Part shown: positions 10,911-19,528 of the stretch, piece after piece
How positions within the stretch are numbered: the first letter of the stretch is position 1
Layout of the letters: each line of letters begins with the position of its first letter
NCBI RefSeq assembly: GCF_004310295.1
Contig: NZ_SISB01000030.1
Span: 22,204 to 86,203, forward strand
Origin: Pseudomonas sp. BGI-2
Lineage (GTDB): Bacteria; Pseudomonadota; Gammaproteobacteria; Pseudomonadales; Pseudomonadaceae
DNA length: 64,000 nucleotides
Direction: 5' to 3'
Notes under the pieces: generated by a model
Told to the model about the DNA's origin: nothing
Seen by the model: only the letters and a program-made list of their open reading frames with translations
Database searches by the model: none
Made by a program: the position numbers and the translations under genes

Positions 10911-11090
10911 GTAGCAGCTGTCGAGCCTGCCTTGTGGCGAGGGGATTTAGCGAAACGTCGCACCGCCCCGTTCGGCTGCGAAGCAGTCGTGAATTCTGCA
11001 AGTGCGGTGTGAATGGCGGAATGCTGGGGCCGCTTCGCAGCCCAACGGGGATAAATCCCCTCGCCACAAGGCAAGCTCGACAGCTGCTAC
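10911..11090. repeat. Long inverted intergenic repeat (GTAGCAGCTGTCGAG type)
   Basis: GTAGCAGCTGTCGAGCCTGC at 10911 is mirrored at the other end (arm ending CAGCTGCTAC at 11090). Inner arms around CGAGGGGATTTA/AAATCCCC and CGTTCGGCTGCGAAG/CTTCGCAGCCCAACG also pair. It fills most of the gap between the second PIG-L gene and the endonuclease-like gene. Related arms occur at 19371-19496 and 29084-29193. Confidence 0.85.
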
Positions 11091-11185
11091 ATTTTTGTGT
11101 GAACGCTGCTGGCGACGAATCACTCTGAACTGCCTGCCGCTGAATCAGTCGCATAACTAAGCAGCCCAGATTCAGAGGAGTGAAC

Positions 11186-11986
11186 GTGACCAGCGATTCC
11201 GAGCAGCGAGCCGTCGAATCAGTGCCCTTGAACACGCCCCCGGTGATTCATCGTTTGAGGGTGCTGACGGTCAACACCCATAAGGGGTTTACCGCCTTCA
11301 ACCGGCGATTCATTCTCCCGGAACTGCGCGAAGCGGTGCGCAGTACATCGGCCGATATCGTCTTCCTGCAAGAAGTGGTCGGCGAACACGATCGGCATTC
11401 TTCCCGCTACAACGACTGGCCGCAGACTTCGCAATACGAGTTCCTGGCCGACAGTATGTGGAGCGATTTCGCCTACGGCCGCAACGCCGTTTACCCCGAC
11501 GGTCATCACGGCAACGCCTTGTTGTCGAAATACCCGATTCGCGAACACCGCAACCTCGATGTCTCGATCACCGGCCCCGAACGGCGCGGGTTGCTGCACT
11601 GCGTACTGGACGTGCCGGGGCACGCTGAAGTCCACGCGATCTGCGTGCATTTGAGTCTGCTGGAAAGCCATCGCCAGTTGCAGCTCCAGCTGCTCTGCCA
11701 ACTGCTCGAATCCTTGCCCGACGATGCGCCAGTGATCATCGCCGGTGACTTCAACGACTGGCAGCTGCACGGCAACGCCGCCCTCGCCCGTCGCGATTAT
11801 CTGCACGAAGCCTTCGAACACCACAATGGTCGTCCGGCGAAAACCTACCCCGCGCGTTTTCCGCTGCTGCGCCTGGACCGGGTCTACCTGCGCAACGCCA
11901 GCAGCCACAATCCGCGCATTCTCGGCAACAAACCCTGGACGCACCTGTCGGATCATTTGCCATTGGCGGTTGAAGTGCACCTCTGA
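11186..11986 (+). CDS. Endonuclease/exonuclease/phosphatase-fold protein (YbhP-like)
   Basis: This protein of about 266 residues belongs to the metal-dependent EEP superfamily. The conserved motifs occur in order: LTVNTHKGF (metal/phosphate Asn), FLQEVV (metal Glu), GNALLSKYPI, HLSLLESHRQ, IAGDFNDW (catalytic Asp/Asn) and LSDHLPLAVEV (catalytic His). It resembles E. coli YbhP, which is encoded beside cardiolipin synthase ClsB; no cardiolipin synthase gene is present here. The GTG at 11186 is preferred to the GTG at 11180 because AGAGGAG ends 5 bases before it. There is no signal peptide. The substrate (nucleic acid, phospholipid or phosphorylated sugar) is undetermined. Confidence 0.85.
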   Translation: MTSDSEQRAVESVPLNTPPVIHRLRVLTVNTHKGFTAFNRRFILPELREAVRSTSADIVFLQEVVGEHDRHSSRYNDWPQTSQYEFLADSMWSDFAYGRNAVYPDGHHGNALLSKYPIREHRNLDVSITGPERRGLLHCVLDVPGHAEVHAICVHLSLLESHRQLQLQLLCQLLESLPDDAPVIIAGDFNDWQLHGNAALARRDYLHEAFEHHNGRPAKTYPARFPLLRLDRVYLRNASSHNPRILGNKPWTHLSDHLPLAVEVHL

Positions 11987-11998
11987 GTTTTCATCCCA

Positions 11999-12133
11999 TT
12001 AAGGCGCGTTAACCACGACGTAGGTCACATGACTGCCCTGATACTGCGGTTGATACCAGGTCGGTCCACACTCGTTTCCAGAACGGTATCCCGGGACACA
12101 GGGCTGATCGTCGGGGTAGCGTTCGCGGTCATT
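11999..12133 (-). pseudogene. Possible remnant of a small secreted/lipoprotein gene
   Basis: Between TGA (12134-12136) and TAA (11999-12001) the minus strand keeps a frame that reads like real protein: acidic/aromatic, two Cys, PTWYQPQYQG and then a hydrophobic end VTYVVVNAP. It has no in-frame ATG. One base earlier another frame reads LLIGC, a lipobox-like sequence, and then runs into the TGA. A single inserted base near 12134 would join the two, so this may be a frameshifted short lipoprotein gene. The evidence is composition only. Confidence 0.3.
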
Positions 12134-12342
12134 TCAGCGCCGCATTACTGACAGAATCGAGACACCCAATCAGCAGGACAACTGTGCACTGAACCTCGCT
12201 TTGGCAGACCGATAGCCCGCTATCCAAAGGCTCTGGCACGCGGGTTTTTTGACGATTTTTCGTACAAACAAGAACTTAGATGCGCGCCGTAAATCAGTCA
12301 CTTGGGAGCACTAAAATACCACTACCACTTATCGGCCATTTT

Positions 12343-12359
12343 CTTGACGCGATGTCAAG
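12343..12359. promoter_or_regulatory. Perfect palindrome, possible operator
   Basis: CTTGAC and GTCAAG form 6-base arms separated by GCGAT, 172 bases before the autotransporter-like gene. It could be a dimeric regulator site or a small hairpin. The regulator is unknown. The surrounding 545-base gap (11987-12531) holds the remnant above, this palindrome and the structured leader, and no convincing gene. Confidence 0.35.
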
Positions 12360-12401
12360 GATCTTCTTAGCTACACGTTACTACCCCCGGAAATTCCACC
12401 A

Positions 12402-12480
12402 GGGGCAAACCTCCAGGACACCCGCGAAATCGGGCGACCAGCGGCTTGCCTCAATCCATTCGGTCGCCCCTCATTCGGGG
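12402..12480 (+). promoter_or_regulatory. Structured 5' leader with competing helices
   Basis: Several complementary segments lie close together upstream of the gene at 12532. GGCAAACC (12404-12411) can pair with GGCTTGCC (12443-12450). CCCG (12421-12424) can pair with CGGG (12431-12434). GGGCGACC (12432-12439) is perfectly complementary to GGTCGCCC (12462-12469), and CCCC (12467-12470) to GGGG (12477-12480). The third helix excludes the second and the fourth, as in attenuators and riboswitches. I could not match it to a known riboswitch class, and no folding was computed. Confidence 0.4.
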
Positions 12481-12531
12481 TAGGAGAGACGCCAAAGCGA
12501 GATTCGGCATGCGATTGCAAGGTAGACCCCC

Positions 12532-13605
12532 ATGAAAACTTCATTCACCCATCAAGAGATCAAAATCACTTTCTGCACCGTCTCGAGTTCGCTGCTGCTG
12601 TGTTCTTCCATGGAGGTGCAAGCAGGGCCCGCAGAGAATGAAACCGCCCCCAGGTATCGCCAGGATATTTCGGTAATGACCTTGCCCACGGTCAATATCA
12701 CCGCCCCCTACCCTGGCCACTTCAGCGCCGCCTCCGATACAAGAAGTTCACACCTGACCATCGAAGACGCCGCGCCTTCGGCCTGGGATCAGCTGTACGG
12801 GCAGGCTTCGCGACAAGCACAGACCGATGTGATGGCGCAGGGCTTTTCCAGCCCTGGCAGTACAGAATTCAAAGGCCCGGCGATCCTGACCCTGCAGAGC
12901 GGTAGCGGCCATACCCAGCGGGTCGGCCTGATCGGCGGGATGACTCAGTTACAAGGCAACAGCAACGGCCTGCTGACCAGTCGCGCACTCGCCGACCCCG
13001 CCACGGACACCCTCAACCTTCAAGGCCAGAGCCTCGGCGCCTACTGGAGCCTGACCGGGCCCCAAGGCTGGCACGTGGATTTGTCGGCCAGCGGCGGCCG
13101 GGTCAACGGTTTCAGCCGTAACGACCAGGGTGCTCGGATGGCGACCGAAGGCAGCGCGGTGACGTTGTCGGTGGAAGGCGGTTTTCCGATTGGCCTGAGC
13201 GATAACTGGGTGGTCGAACCGCAAGCGCAGTTGATCAATCAACGCATCACACTGGATACACCTTATGCCGGCTCAGGCAATGCGTCGTCCAGCGACCTGA
13301 CGTCCTGGAGCGGCCGGGTCGGCGCACGATTGAAAGGTAGTTACGACATTAACGGCCTGGGGGTCGAACCCTATGTGCGGACCAACGTGTGGCACACCGT
13401 ATACACCGGCAATACCGTGACCCTCGATCAGGTCGACAAGATCAGCAGCAGTCGCCATTCATCGACGGTCGAAGTGGGTTTGGGGCTGGTGGCGAGAGTT
13501 ACGCCTGCGGTGAGTTTTTACGTCAGTGCCGATTACAGCAGTGATGTGGATGACAATGATTTGAATGGATTGATCGGGAGTCTGGGTGTGCGGATGCGGT
13601 GGTGA
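12532..13605 (+). CDS. Autotransporter-type outer-membrane beta-barrel protein without passenger
   Basis: A 357-residue exported protein. A long signal-peptide-like N-terminus (residues 1 to about 33, hydrophobic SSSLLLCSS and then VQAGPA) is followed by a linker. From about residue 120 onward the sequence has the alternating amphipathic strands of an autotransporter translocator barrel (GHTQRVGLIGGMTQLQG, LGAYWSLTG, WSGRVGARLKGSY, VEVGLGLVARV) and ends in the outer-membrane C-terminal signature GVRMRW. Typical type V proteins carry a long passenger before such a barrel; here only about 85 residues precede it. AAGG lies 9 bases before the ATG. The structured leader upstream may regulate it. 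The role is unknown. Confidence 0.78.
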   Translation: MKTSFTHQEIKITFCTVSSSLLLCSSMEVQAGPAENETAPRYRQDISVMTLPTVNITAPYPGHFSAASDTRSSHLTIEDAAPSAWDQLYGQASRQAQTDVMAQGFSSPGSTEFKGPAILTLQSGSGHTQRVGLIGGMTQLQGNSNGLLTSRALADPATDTLNLQGQSLGAYWSLTGPQGWHVDLSASGGRVNGFSRNDQGARMATEGSAVTLSVEGGFPIGLSDNWVVEPQAQLINQRITLDTPYAGSGNASSSDLTSWSGRVGARLKGSYDINGLGVEPYVRTNVWHTVYTGNTVTLDQVDKISSSRHSSTVEVGLGLVARVTPAVSFYVSADYSSDVDDNDLNGLIGSLGVRMRW

Positions 13606-13640
13606 GTGTCTGACTTCAGATGTGCGTTGTCCGGTCCGAC

Positions 13641-13724
13641 GCCATCGCGAGCAAGCTCGCTCCCACAGTGGTTTTGTGTTCGACACAGATCCAATGTAGG
13701 AGCGAGGCTTGCCCGCGAAAGCGG
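13641..13724. repeat. Mixed REP pair
   Basis: A CATCGCGAGCAAGCTCGCTC-type repeat (from 13641) and a GTAGGAGCGAGGCTTGCCCG-type repeat (13696-13724) face each other between the convergent autotransporter-like gene and glgB. The two arms are related but belong to different sequence variants. Confidence 0.75.
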
Positions 13725-13731
13725 TTTTAGA

Positions 13732-15963
13732 TCAACCCTCCGGCCTCAGGATCAACACCGCCAGCGGTGGCAGGTTCAACACCAGCGAAAGCGACTGCCC
13801 ATGGCTTGGCTCTTCCTCGGTAAACGCGCCGCCGCTGTTGCCGTAGTTGGAGCCGGCATACATCGCCGCATCGCTGTTGACCGCCTCGATCCAGCGCCCG
13901 GCGAACGGTACGCCGATGCGATAGGCCTGACGCGGCACCGGCGTGAAGTTCGCCACCACCAACACCGGCCGCCCTTCCTTGCTCCAGCGCAAGAACGCGT
14001 AAACGCTGTTGATCGCATCATCGCCAATCAACCACTGGAAGCCTTGCGGCGCGTCGTCCTGGTCATGCATCGCCGGTTCTTCGCGGTACAGCCGGTTGAG
14101 GTCGCCCACGAGTTTCTGCACACCCTTGTGTTCCGAGTATTGCAGCAGGTACCAGTCCAGTTGCTGATCGTGATTCCACTCGCGCCACTGGCCGAATTCG
14201 CAGCCCATGAACAACAGTTTTTTGCCCGGATGCGCCCACATGAAGCTCAAATAGGCCCGCAGGTTGGCAAATTTCTGCCAGCGGTCGCCGGGCATCTTGT
14301 CGATCAGGGAATGCTTGCCGTGCACCACTTCATCGTGGGAGATCGGCAGGATGAAGCGCTCGGACCAGGCATACACCAGGCCGAAACTCAGTTCGTTGTG
14401 GTGATGGGCGCGGTACACCGGATCCTGCTGGATGTAATGCAGCGAATCGTGCATCCAGCCCATGTTCCACTTGTAGTCGAAGCCCAGTCCGCCCTGTTGC
14501 GTGCTCTGGCTGACACCCGGCCACGCGGTGGATTCTTCGGCGATCACCAGCGCACCCGGCGCTTCCAGGTTGACCACGTCGTTGAGGTGGCGCAGGAAGT
14601 CGATGGCTTCAAGGTTCTCGCGTCCGCCGTGACGGTTGGGCACCCATTCCCCGGCCTTGCGCGAGTAATCGCGATAGAGCATCGACGCCACGGCATCGAC
14701 CCGCAGGCCATCGACGTGGAAATGCTTGAGCCAGTGAAGTGCCGAGGCCAGCATGTAGCCGTGCACTTCGGTGCGGCCCAGGTTGTAGATCAGCGTGTCC
14801 CAATCCTGATGAAAACCTTCCTGCGGATTGCCGTATTCGTACAGCGCGGTGCCGTCGAACTGTGCGAGGCCGTGGGTATCGGTTGGGAAATGCGCCGGCA
14901 CCCAATCGAGGATCACGCCGATGTCAGCCTGGTGGCAGGCATTGACGAAGGCCGCGAAGTCTTCCGGCGAACCGTAGCGGGCGCTCGGGGCGAATTGCGA
15001 CAGCAACTGATAACCCCAGGAACCGCCGAACGGGTGTTCCATGATCGGCATCAGTTCAATGTGGGTGAACCCCAGCTCCTTCACATAAGGGATCAGCCGT
15101 TCGGCCAGTTCGTGCCACGTGTACTGACGCGCCACTTCACCCAGATCATCCAGCTCACACTGCCACGAGCCGGCGTGCAACTCGTAGATCGACAGCGGCG
15201 CACTCGGCAGATGCCGGTCGCCACGGGACTCCATCCATGCCTGATCCTGCCAATCGATGTTCAGCGGCGAAGCGACTTTTGACGCTGTGTCCGGCGGCAG
15301 CGAGGTGGCCAGGGCCATCGGATCAGCCTTGAGCGGCAGAATGCCTTGGGCACCGAGGATTTCGTATTTGTACGTTTCCCCCGCCTGCAGGCGCGGGACA
15401 AACAGCTCCCAAACCCCGGTGGGATGGCGCAGGCGCATCGGGTGCCGACGACCGTCCCAGTTGTTGAAGTCACCGACCACCGACACCCGCTTGGCGTTCG
15501 GTGCCCACACGGCGAAACGCACGCCGTCGACACCGTCGACCGACTTCAGCTGCGCACCGAGGCAGGCGCTGAGGTCGCGGTGATTGCCTTCTGCGAACAG
15601 GTACAAGTCCATCTCGCCGAGCAACGGGCCAAAGCTGTAAGGGTCCTCGGACACTTGTTCGCCGCCGGCCCACCGGGTTCGCAGCAGATACGGCTGCGCC
15701 CGATCGAAGTGCCCGACATACAGCCCCGGCGTCTGGGTGGCTTCAAGGTTGCCGAGTTCTTCCCCAGAGTCCCTGGCCAATACCTGCACACTTAGCGCGT
15801 CTGGCAGATAAGCCCGAATGAATTGCCCACCGGCGTCATCGCCGTGGGGGCCGAGAATTGCAAAAGGGTCGTGATGTTCGGCGCGTACCAGCGCGTCGAT
15901 ATCCCGCGATCTGGGCAGCAGCGCTTCTTTAGCGTGACCCTGTTCCTTGTTCGAGAAACTCAT
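13732..15963 (-). CDS. glgB: 1,4-alpha-glucan branching enzyme
   Basis: This 743-residue GH13 branching enzyme introduces alpha-1,6 branches. It has an N-terminal extra domain (HHDPFAILGPH motif), then a CBM48 domain (VRFAVWAPNAKRVSVVGDFN) and the catalytic barrel with ELHAGSW, nucleophile Asp423 in DGLRVDAV and acid/base Glu476 in IAEEST. The spacing of 53 matches E. coli GlgB. HDEVVHGKHS carries the transition-state His/Asp. The ATG is 2 bases after the treS stop, so the two are coupled. In the GlgE pathway GlgB branches the linear glucan made by GlgE. The gene ends before the REP pair at 13641-13724. Confidence 0.97.
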   Translation of the reverse strand: MSFSNKEQGHAKEALLPRSRDIDALVRAEHHDPFAILGPHGDDAGGQFIRAYLPDALSVQVLARDSGEELGNLEATQTPGLYVGHFDRAQPYLLRTRWAGGEQVSEDPYSFGPLLGEMDLYLFAEGNHRDLSACLGAQLKSVDGVDGVRFAVWAPNAKRVSVVGDFNNWDGRRHPMRLRHPTGVWELFVPRLQAGETYKYEILGAQGILPLKADPMALATSLPPDTASKVASPLNIDWQDQAWMESRGDRHLPSAPLSIYELHAGSWQCELDDLGEVARQYTWHELAERLIPYVKELGFTHIELMPIMEHPFGGSWGYQLLSQFAPSARYGSPEDFAAFVNACHQADIGVILDWVPAHFPTDTHGLAQFDGTALYEYGNPQEGFHQDWDTLIYNLGRTEVHGYMLASALHWLKHFHVDGLRVDAVASMLYRDYSRKAGEWVPNRHGGRENLEAIDFLRHLNDVVNLEAPGALVIAEESTAWPGVSQSTQQGGLGFDYKWNMGWMHDSLHYIQQDPVYRAHHHNELSFGLVYAWSERFILPISHDEVVHGKHSLIDKMPGDRWQKFANLRAYLSFMWAHPGKKLLFMGCEFGQWREWNHDQQLDWYLLQYSEHKGVQKLVGDLNRLYREEPAMHDQDDAPQGFQWLIGDDAINSVYAFLRWSKEGRPVLVVANFTPVPRQAYRIGVPFAGRWIEAVNSDAAMYAGSNYGNSGGAFTEEEPSHGQSLSLVLNLPPLAVLILRPEG

Positions 15964-15965
15964 GA

Positions 15966-18900
15966 CTACTCTCCACCAAGATCGGAAAAGGGTTTAAGCC
16001 CACTCAATAATCCAAACAAACCGTGCAATGGCACCGGCAGCCACGTGGGGCGATTTTCCGCCTCGTAGGCCACCTCATACGCCGCCTTCTCCAGCCCGAA
16101 CAACGCCAACGCGGCGTCCTCGCCTTCCGGATCTTGCCACGCATGAGCAAGACTAGCTGCCGCCAGCCGATAAGCGTCGACAAATGCCTTTTTTGCTTCA
16201 TTCAAATAACGGTCGGCTACCCGTTGCCGTGCCGCGCGGGCCTCGGCGGTGTTGTCGACGCTGTGCACGTTGATCGCCATCGCCGCGGCGTAATCGAAGG
16301 AGCGCAGCACGCCACTGACATCTTTATACGGGCTGTGCTTGCCGCGTCGTTCACTCAGCGGCCGCGCCGGTTCACCCTCGAAGTCGATCAGGAAAGCGTC
16401 GCCCTTGATCACCAGCACCTGACCCAGGTGCAAGTCGCCGTGGACGCGAATGCGTAAGCCGCCAACGGCTTTTTTGCCCAGTTCCTGGACATGGCTGAGG
16501 ATGGCTTTTTTGTTGTCCAGTAACCGAGTGACCAGCGCTTTGTCCGCCGGGTTCAGTTCACTTTGATGCTGTTTGAGCAACTTCAGCGAGTGCTCCAGCT
16601 GCGCCGCGACGTCCTTGGCCGAGGCCAGGGCATCTATCTGCGTGGTCGCCTGCGGGGCAAAGTCCGGGTCATCGGTCGGGGCCGCCAGCACCTGGTGCAT
16701 TTCACCCAGGCGCTGGCCGAGCATGCCGGCGAAGTCTTTCAATTCACCCAAGGCGTTGTAGTGCTGCTCCTGCTCCGATATGGCATCGGCCAGCTCATCA
16801 CGTATCGCCCGTTCGAGGTTGTTCTGGGTCCATTCCCAGGCGTCGCCCTGATTGCTCAAATAGCCTTGGGCGATCATCAGCAGATTGTCTTCGCCTTGGG
16901 CATCGCGACGAACCACCGAACCCAGCAGCGGCGAGATGTTGCTGAAACCGGCATGGGTCAAGTACGCGCTCATTTCCAGTTCCGGGTGCACGCCCGACGC
17001 GACTTTGCGGATCAGCTTCAGCACCAGGCTGCTGCCGATCACCACCGAACTGTTGGACTGTTCGGCGGACAGGTAGCGCACTTCCGATTCCGCCGTCAGG
17101 CCCAGTCTGGCCAGCTCGGCGGTCGGTTCGAAACGAATCTCGCCGCCATCCGAAGGCAACACGGTGTTTTCCTGCATGCCTTGCAGCACCGCGCGGATAA
17201 AATTTTCCAGGCTGAACGCATCGGTGATCAAACCCACTTGAGGGCCACGTCGTACCCGAGACAGCGCCAGTTGCTGCGGCAACGCCGGCCCGACCTGATC
17301 ATCGGCAATGAAGCCGAACGGCAACTGGTAACGGCTGGTCTGGCCGCCACTGGTGACTTCGACTTCACTCAAGAGCACCGGATGCTGCGCGTCACCGAAG
17401 CGCACGCCATAGACCAGGTTGACCTTCTCGATGGCCGCGTCCTTGCCGGCGAACCAGCGGCGGTTCTGCAACCAGTTCGGCAAGATGCCCTGCTCCAGCG
17501 TGCCACGGGACGGCACTTCGAGCAGTTCTTCCAGGCGTTTTTTCAGCACCAGGGTGGTGAAGTCCGGCAGGCTTTGCGCCGGTTCTACGTGCCAGCTAGG
17601 CATTTGATTCTCCGCGGCGAGTCCGAACCAGTAAAAGCCGTACGGCGCCAGTGTCAGGAGGAAATTCAACTGGCCGATCGGCGGAAAGGCGTTACCGCCG
17701 AGCATCTCCACCGGCACCATGCCGACGTAGGCGGACAAGTCCAATTCCGCCGCTTGCGCACTGCGCGATACGTTGGCGACACACAGGATGGTTTCGTATT
17801 GGCCATCCGGCCCGGTGAATTCACGGGTGTAGGCCAGAATCCGTCGATTGCTCGGCGACAGCATTTTCAGCGTGCCGCGACCGAAGGCCTTGGACTGCTT
17901 GCGCACGGCGAGCATGCGCCGGGTCCAGTTCAGCAGCGAATGCGGGTCGCCGGCCTGGGTTTCGACGTTAACCGACAGGTAACCGTATTGCGGGTCCATG
18001 ATCGGTGGCAGCACCAGGCTCGCCGGGTCGGCGCGGGAGAAACCGCCGTTACGGTCGATTGACCACTGCATTGGCGTGCGCACGCCGTCTCGGTCGCCGA
18101 GGTAGATGTTGTCGCCCATGCCGATTTCATCGCCGTAGTACATCGTCGGCGTGCCCGGCATCGACAGCAGCAAACTGTTGAGCAGCTCCACGCGACGGCG
18201 ATCCCGCTCCATCAGCGGTGCGAGGCGGCGGCGAATACCGAGGTTGATCCGCGCCCGGCGGTCAGCCGCGTAGTAATTCCACAGGTAATCGCGCTCTTTG
18301 TCGGTGACCATCTCCAGGGTCAGCTCATCGTGGTTGCGCAGGAAAATCGCCCACTGACAGTTGGCCGGGATCTCCGGGGTCTGACGCAGGATGTCGGTGA
18401 TCGGGAAACGATCTTCCTGAGCCAGCGCCATGTACATGCGTGGCATCAACGGGAAGTGGAACGCCATGTGACATTCGTCGCCGTTGAGGCCTTTTTTGTC
18501 AGTGTCACCAAAGTACAGTTGCGTGTCTTCCGGCCATTGATTGGCCTCGGCCAACAGCATGCGGTCCGGATAATTGGCGTCGATTTCAGCACGGATCTGT
18601 TTGAGGACGTCGTGGGTCTCGGGCAGGTTTTCGTTGTTGGTGCCGTCACGCTCGATCAGGTACGGAATCGCGTCCAGCCGCAAACCGTCGATGCCCATGT
18701 CGAGCCAGTAGCGCATCACCGACAGCACCGCTTTCATGACTTGCGGGTTGTCGAAGTTCAGGTCCGGCTGGTGCGAATAAAAGCGGTGCCAGAAGTACTG
18801 GCCGGCGACCGGGTCCCAGGTCCAGTTGGACTTCTCGGTGTCGAGAAAGATGATGCGGGTGCCGTCGTATTTTTGATCGTTGTCGGACCAGACGTAGAAG

Positions 18901-19307
18901 TCCCGCGCCGCCGAACCGGGTTTGGCTTTACGTGCGCGCTGGAACCAGGCGTGCTGGTCTGAGGTGTGGTTGATGACCAGCTCGGTAATCACCCGCAGGC
19001 CACGTTTGTGGGCCTCGGAGATGAAACGCTTGGCGTCGGCCATGGTGCCGTAGTCGGGGTGGACGCCACGGTATTCGGCAATGTCGTAGCCATCGTCGCG
19101 CCGTGGCGACGGATAGAAGGGCAAGAGCCAGATGGTGTTGACGCCGAGATCGGCAATGTAATCGAGTTTGGCGATAAGACCGGGAAAGTCGCCGATGCCG
19201 TCATTGTTGGAGTCGAAAAAAGACTTAACGTGTACCTGGTAGATCACCGCATCCTTGTACCAGAGCGGGTCCTTGATGAAGGTGGCTGCCTTGGGTTTCT
19301 TCGCCAT
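15966..19307 (-). CDS. treS: Trehalose synthase/maltokinase fusion (TreS-Pep2)
   Basis: This 1113-residue two-domain enzyme has a GH13 trehalose synthase (residues 1 to about 550) that interconverts trehalose and maltose, and a C-terminal maltokinase that makes maltose-1-phosphate for GlgE. The TreS half has WYKDAVIYQVHVKSFFDSN, nucleophile Asp212 in LRLDAIP, acid/base Glu254 in LAEANQ and Asp327 in RNHDEL. The kinase half has the phosphotransfer motif VHGDLHLGQVL and the metal motif IDFEGEP. The frame is open well upstream, but the ATG at 19307 has ACAGGAG properly spaced and begins the conserved MAKKPK start. The fusion is usual in Pseudomonas. The gene lies between glgE and glgB on the same strand. 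Confidence 0.96.
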   Translation of the reverse strand: MAKKPKAATFIKDPLWYKDAVIYQVHVKSFFDSNNDGIGDFPGLIAKLDYIADLGVNTIWLLPFYPSPRRDDGYDIAEYRGVHPDYGTMADAKRFISEAHKRGLRVITELVINHTSDQHAWFQRARKAKPGSAARDFYVWSDNDQKYDGTRIIFLDTEKSNWTWDPVAGQYFWHRFYSHQPDLNFDNPQVMKAVLSVMRYWLDMGIDGLRLDAIPYLIERDGTNNENLPETHDVLKQIRAEIDANYPDRMLLAEANQWPEDTQLYFGDTDKKGLNGDECHMAFHFPLMPRMYMALAQEDRFPITDILRQTPEIPANCQWAIFLRNHDELTLEMVTDKERDYLWNYYAADRRARINLGIRRRLAPLMERDRRRVELLNSLLLSMPGTPTMYYGDEIGMGDNIYLGDRDGVRTPMQWSIDRNGGFSRADPASLVLPPIMDPQYGYLSVNVETQAGDPHSLLNWTRRMLAVRKQSKAFGRGTLKMLSPSNRRILAYTREFTGPDGQYETILCVANVSRSAQAAELDLSAYVGMVPVEMLGGNAFPPIGQLNFLLTLAPYGFYWFGLAAENQMPSWHVEPAQSLPDFTTLVLKKRLEELLEVPSRGTLEQGILPNWLQNRRWFAGKDAAIEKVNLVYGVRFGDAQHPVLLSEVEVTSGGQTSRYQLPFGFIADDQVGPALPQQLALSRVRRGPQVGLITDAFSLENFIRAVLQGMQENTVLPSDGGEIRFEPTAELARLGLTAESEVRYLSAEQSNSSVVIGSSLVLKLIRKVASGVHPELEMSAYLTHAGFSNISPLLGSVVRRDAQGEDNLLMIAQGYLSNQGDAWEWTQNNLERAIRDELADAISEQEQHYNALGELKDFAGMLGQRLGEMHQVLAAPTDDPDFAPQATTQIDALASAKDVAAQLEHSLKLLKQHQSELNPADKALVTRLLDNKKAILSHVQELGKKAVGGLRIRVHGDLHLGQVLVIKGDAFLIDFEGEPARPLSERRGKHSPYKDVSGVLRSFDYAAAMAINVHSVDNTAEARAARQRVADRYLNEAKKAFVDAYRLAAASLAHAWQDPEGEDAALALFGLEKAAYEVAYEAENRPTWLPVPLHGLFGLLSGLKPFSDLGGE

Positions 19308-19370
19308 TTGAAACTCCTGTTGAATTAGAAATAGCCACCACCGAGCCAGTCGCTTTGGAAAAAGGCATTT

Positions 19371-19496
19371 GTGGTGAGGGGATTTATCCCCGTTCGGCTG
19401 CGGAGCAGTCGCATGCGTGTGATCTGGTTGATGCAGTGTTTGGGCGGACTGGGGGCCGCTTCGCGACCCAACGGGGATAAATCCCCTCGCCACAGG
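19371..19496. repeat. Long inverted repeat between glgE and treS
   Basis: GTGGTGAGGGGATTTATCCC at 19371 is mirrored by GGGATAAATCCCCTCGCCAC ending at 19496. Inner arms around CGTTCGGCTGCG/CGCGACCCAACG are imperfect. CCCTCACCAC is repeated twice more just to the right (19500-19526). It is a relative of the repeat at 10911-11090 and separates glgE from treS, where it might dampen read-through. Confidence 0.8.
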
Positions 19497-19528
19497 AATC
19501 CCCTCACCACAAAAGCCCCTCACCACGG

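Noticed and set aside
12280..12483. 67-codon plus-strand ORF in the gap before the autotransporter-like gene
   Set aside because: No ribosome site, it covers the palindrome and the structured leader, and its composition is not protein-like.
12402..12530. Known c-di-GMP-I or glycine riboswitch
   Set aside because: Only short stretches (GGCAAACC, GGAGAG) match; the conserved cores and their order do not.
16563..18062. Long antisense ORF (499 codons) opposite treS
   Set aside because: High-GC third-position effect: low-complexity Arg/Gln/His-rich product, no family features, and it lies fully within the well-supported treS gene.
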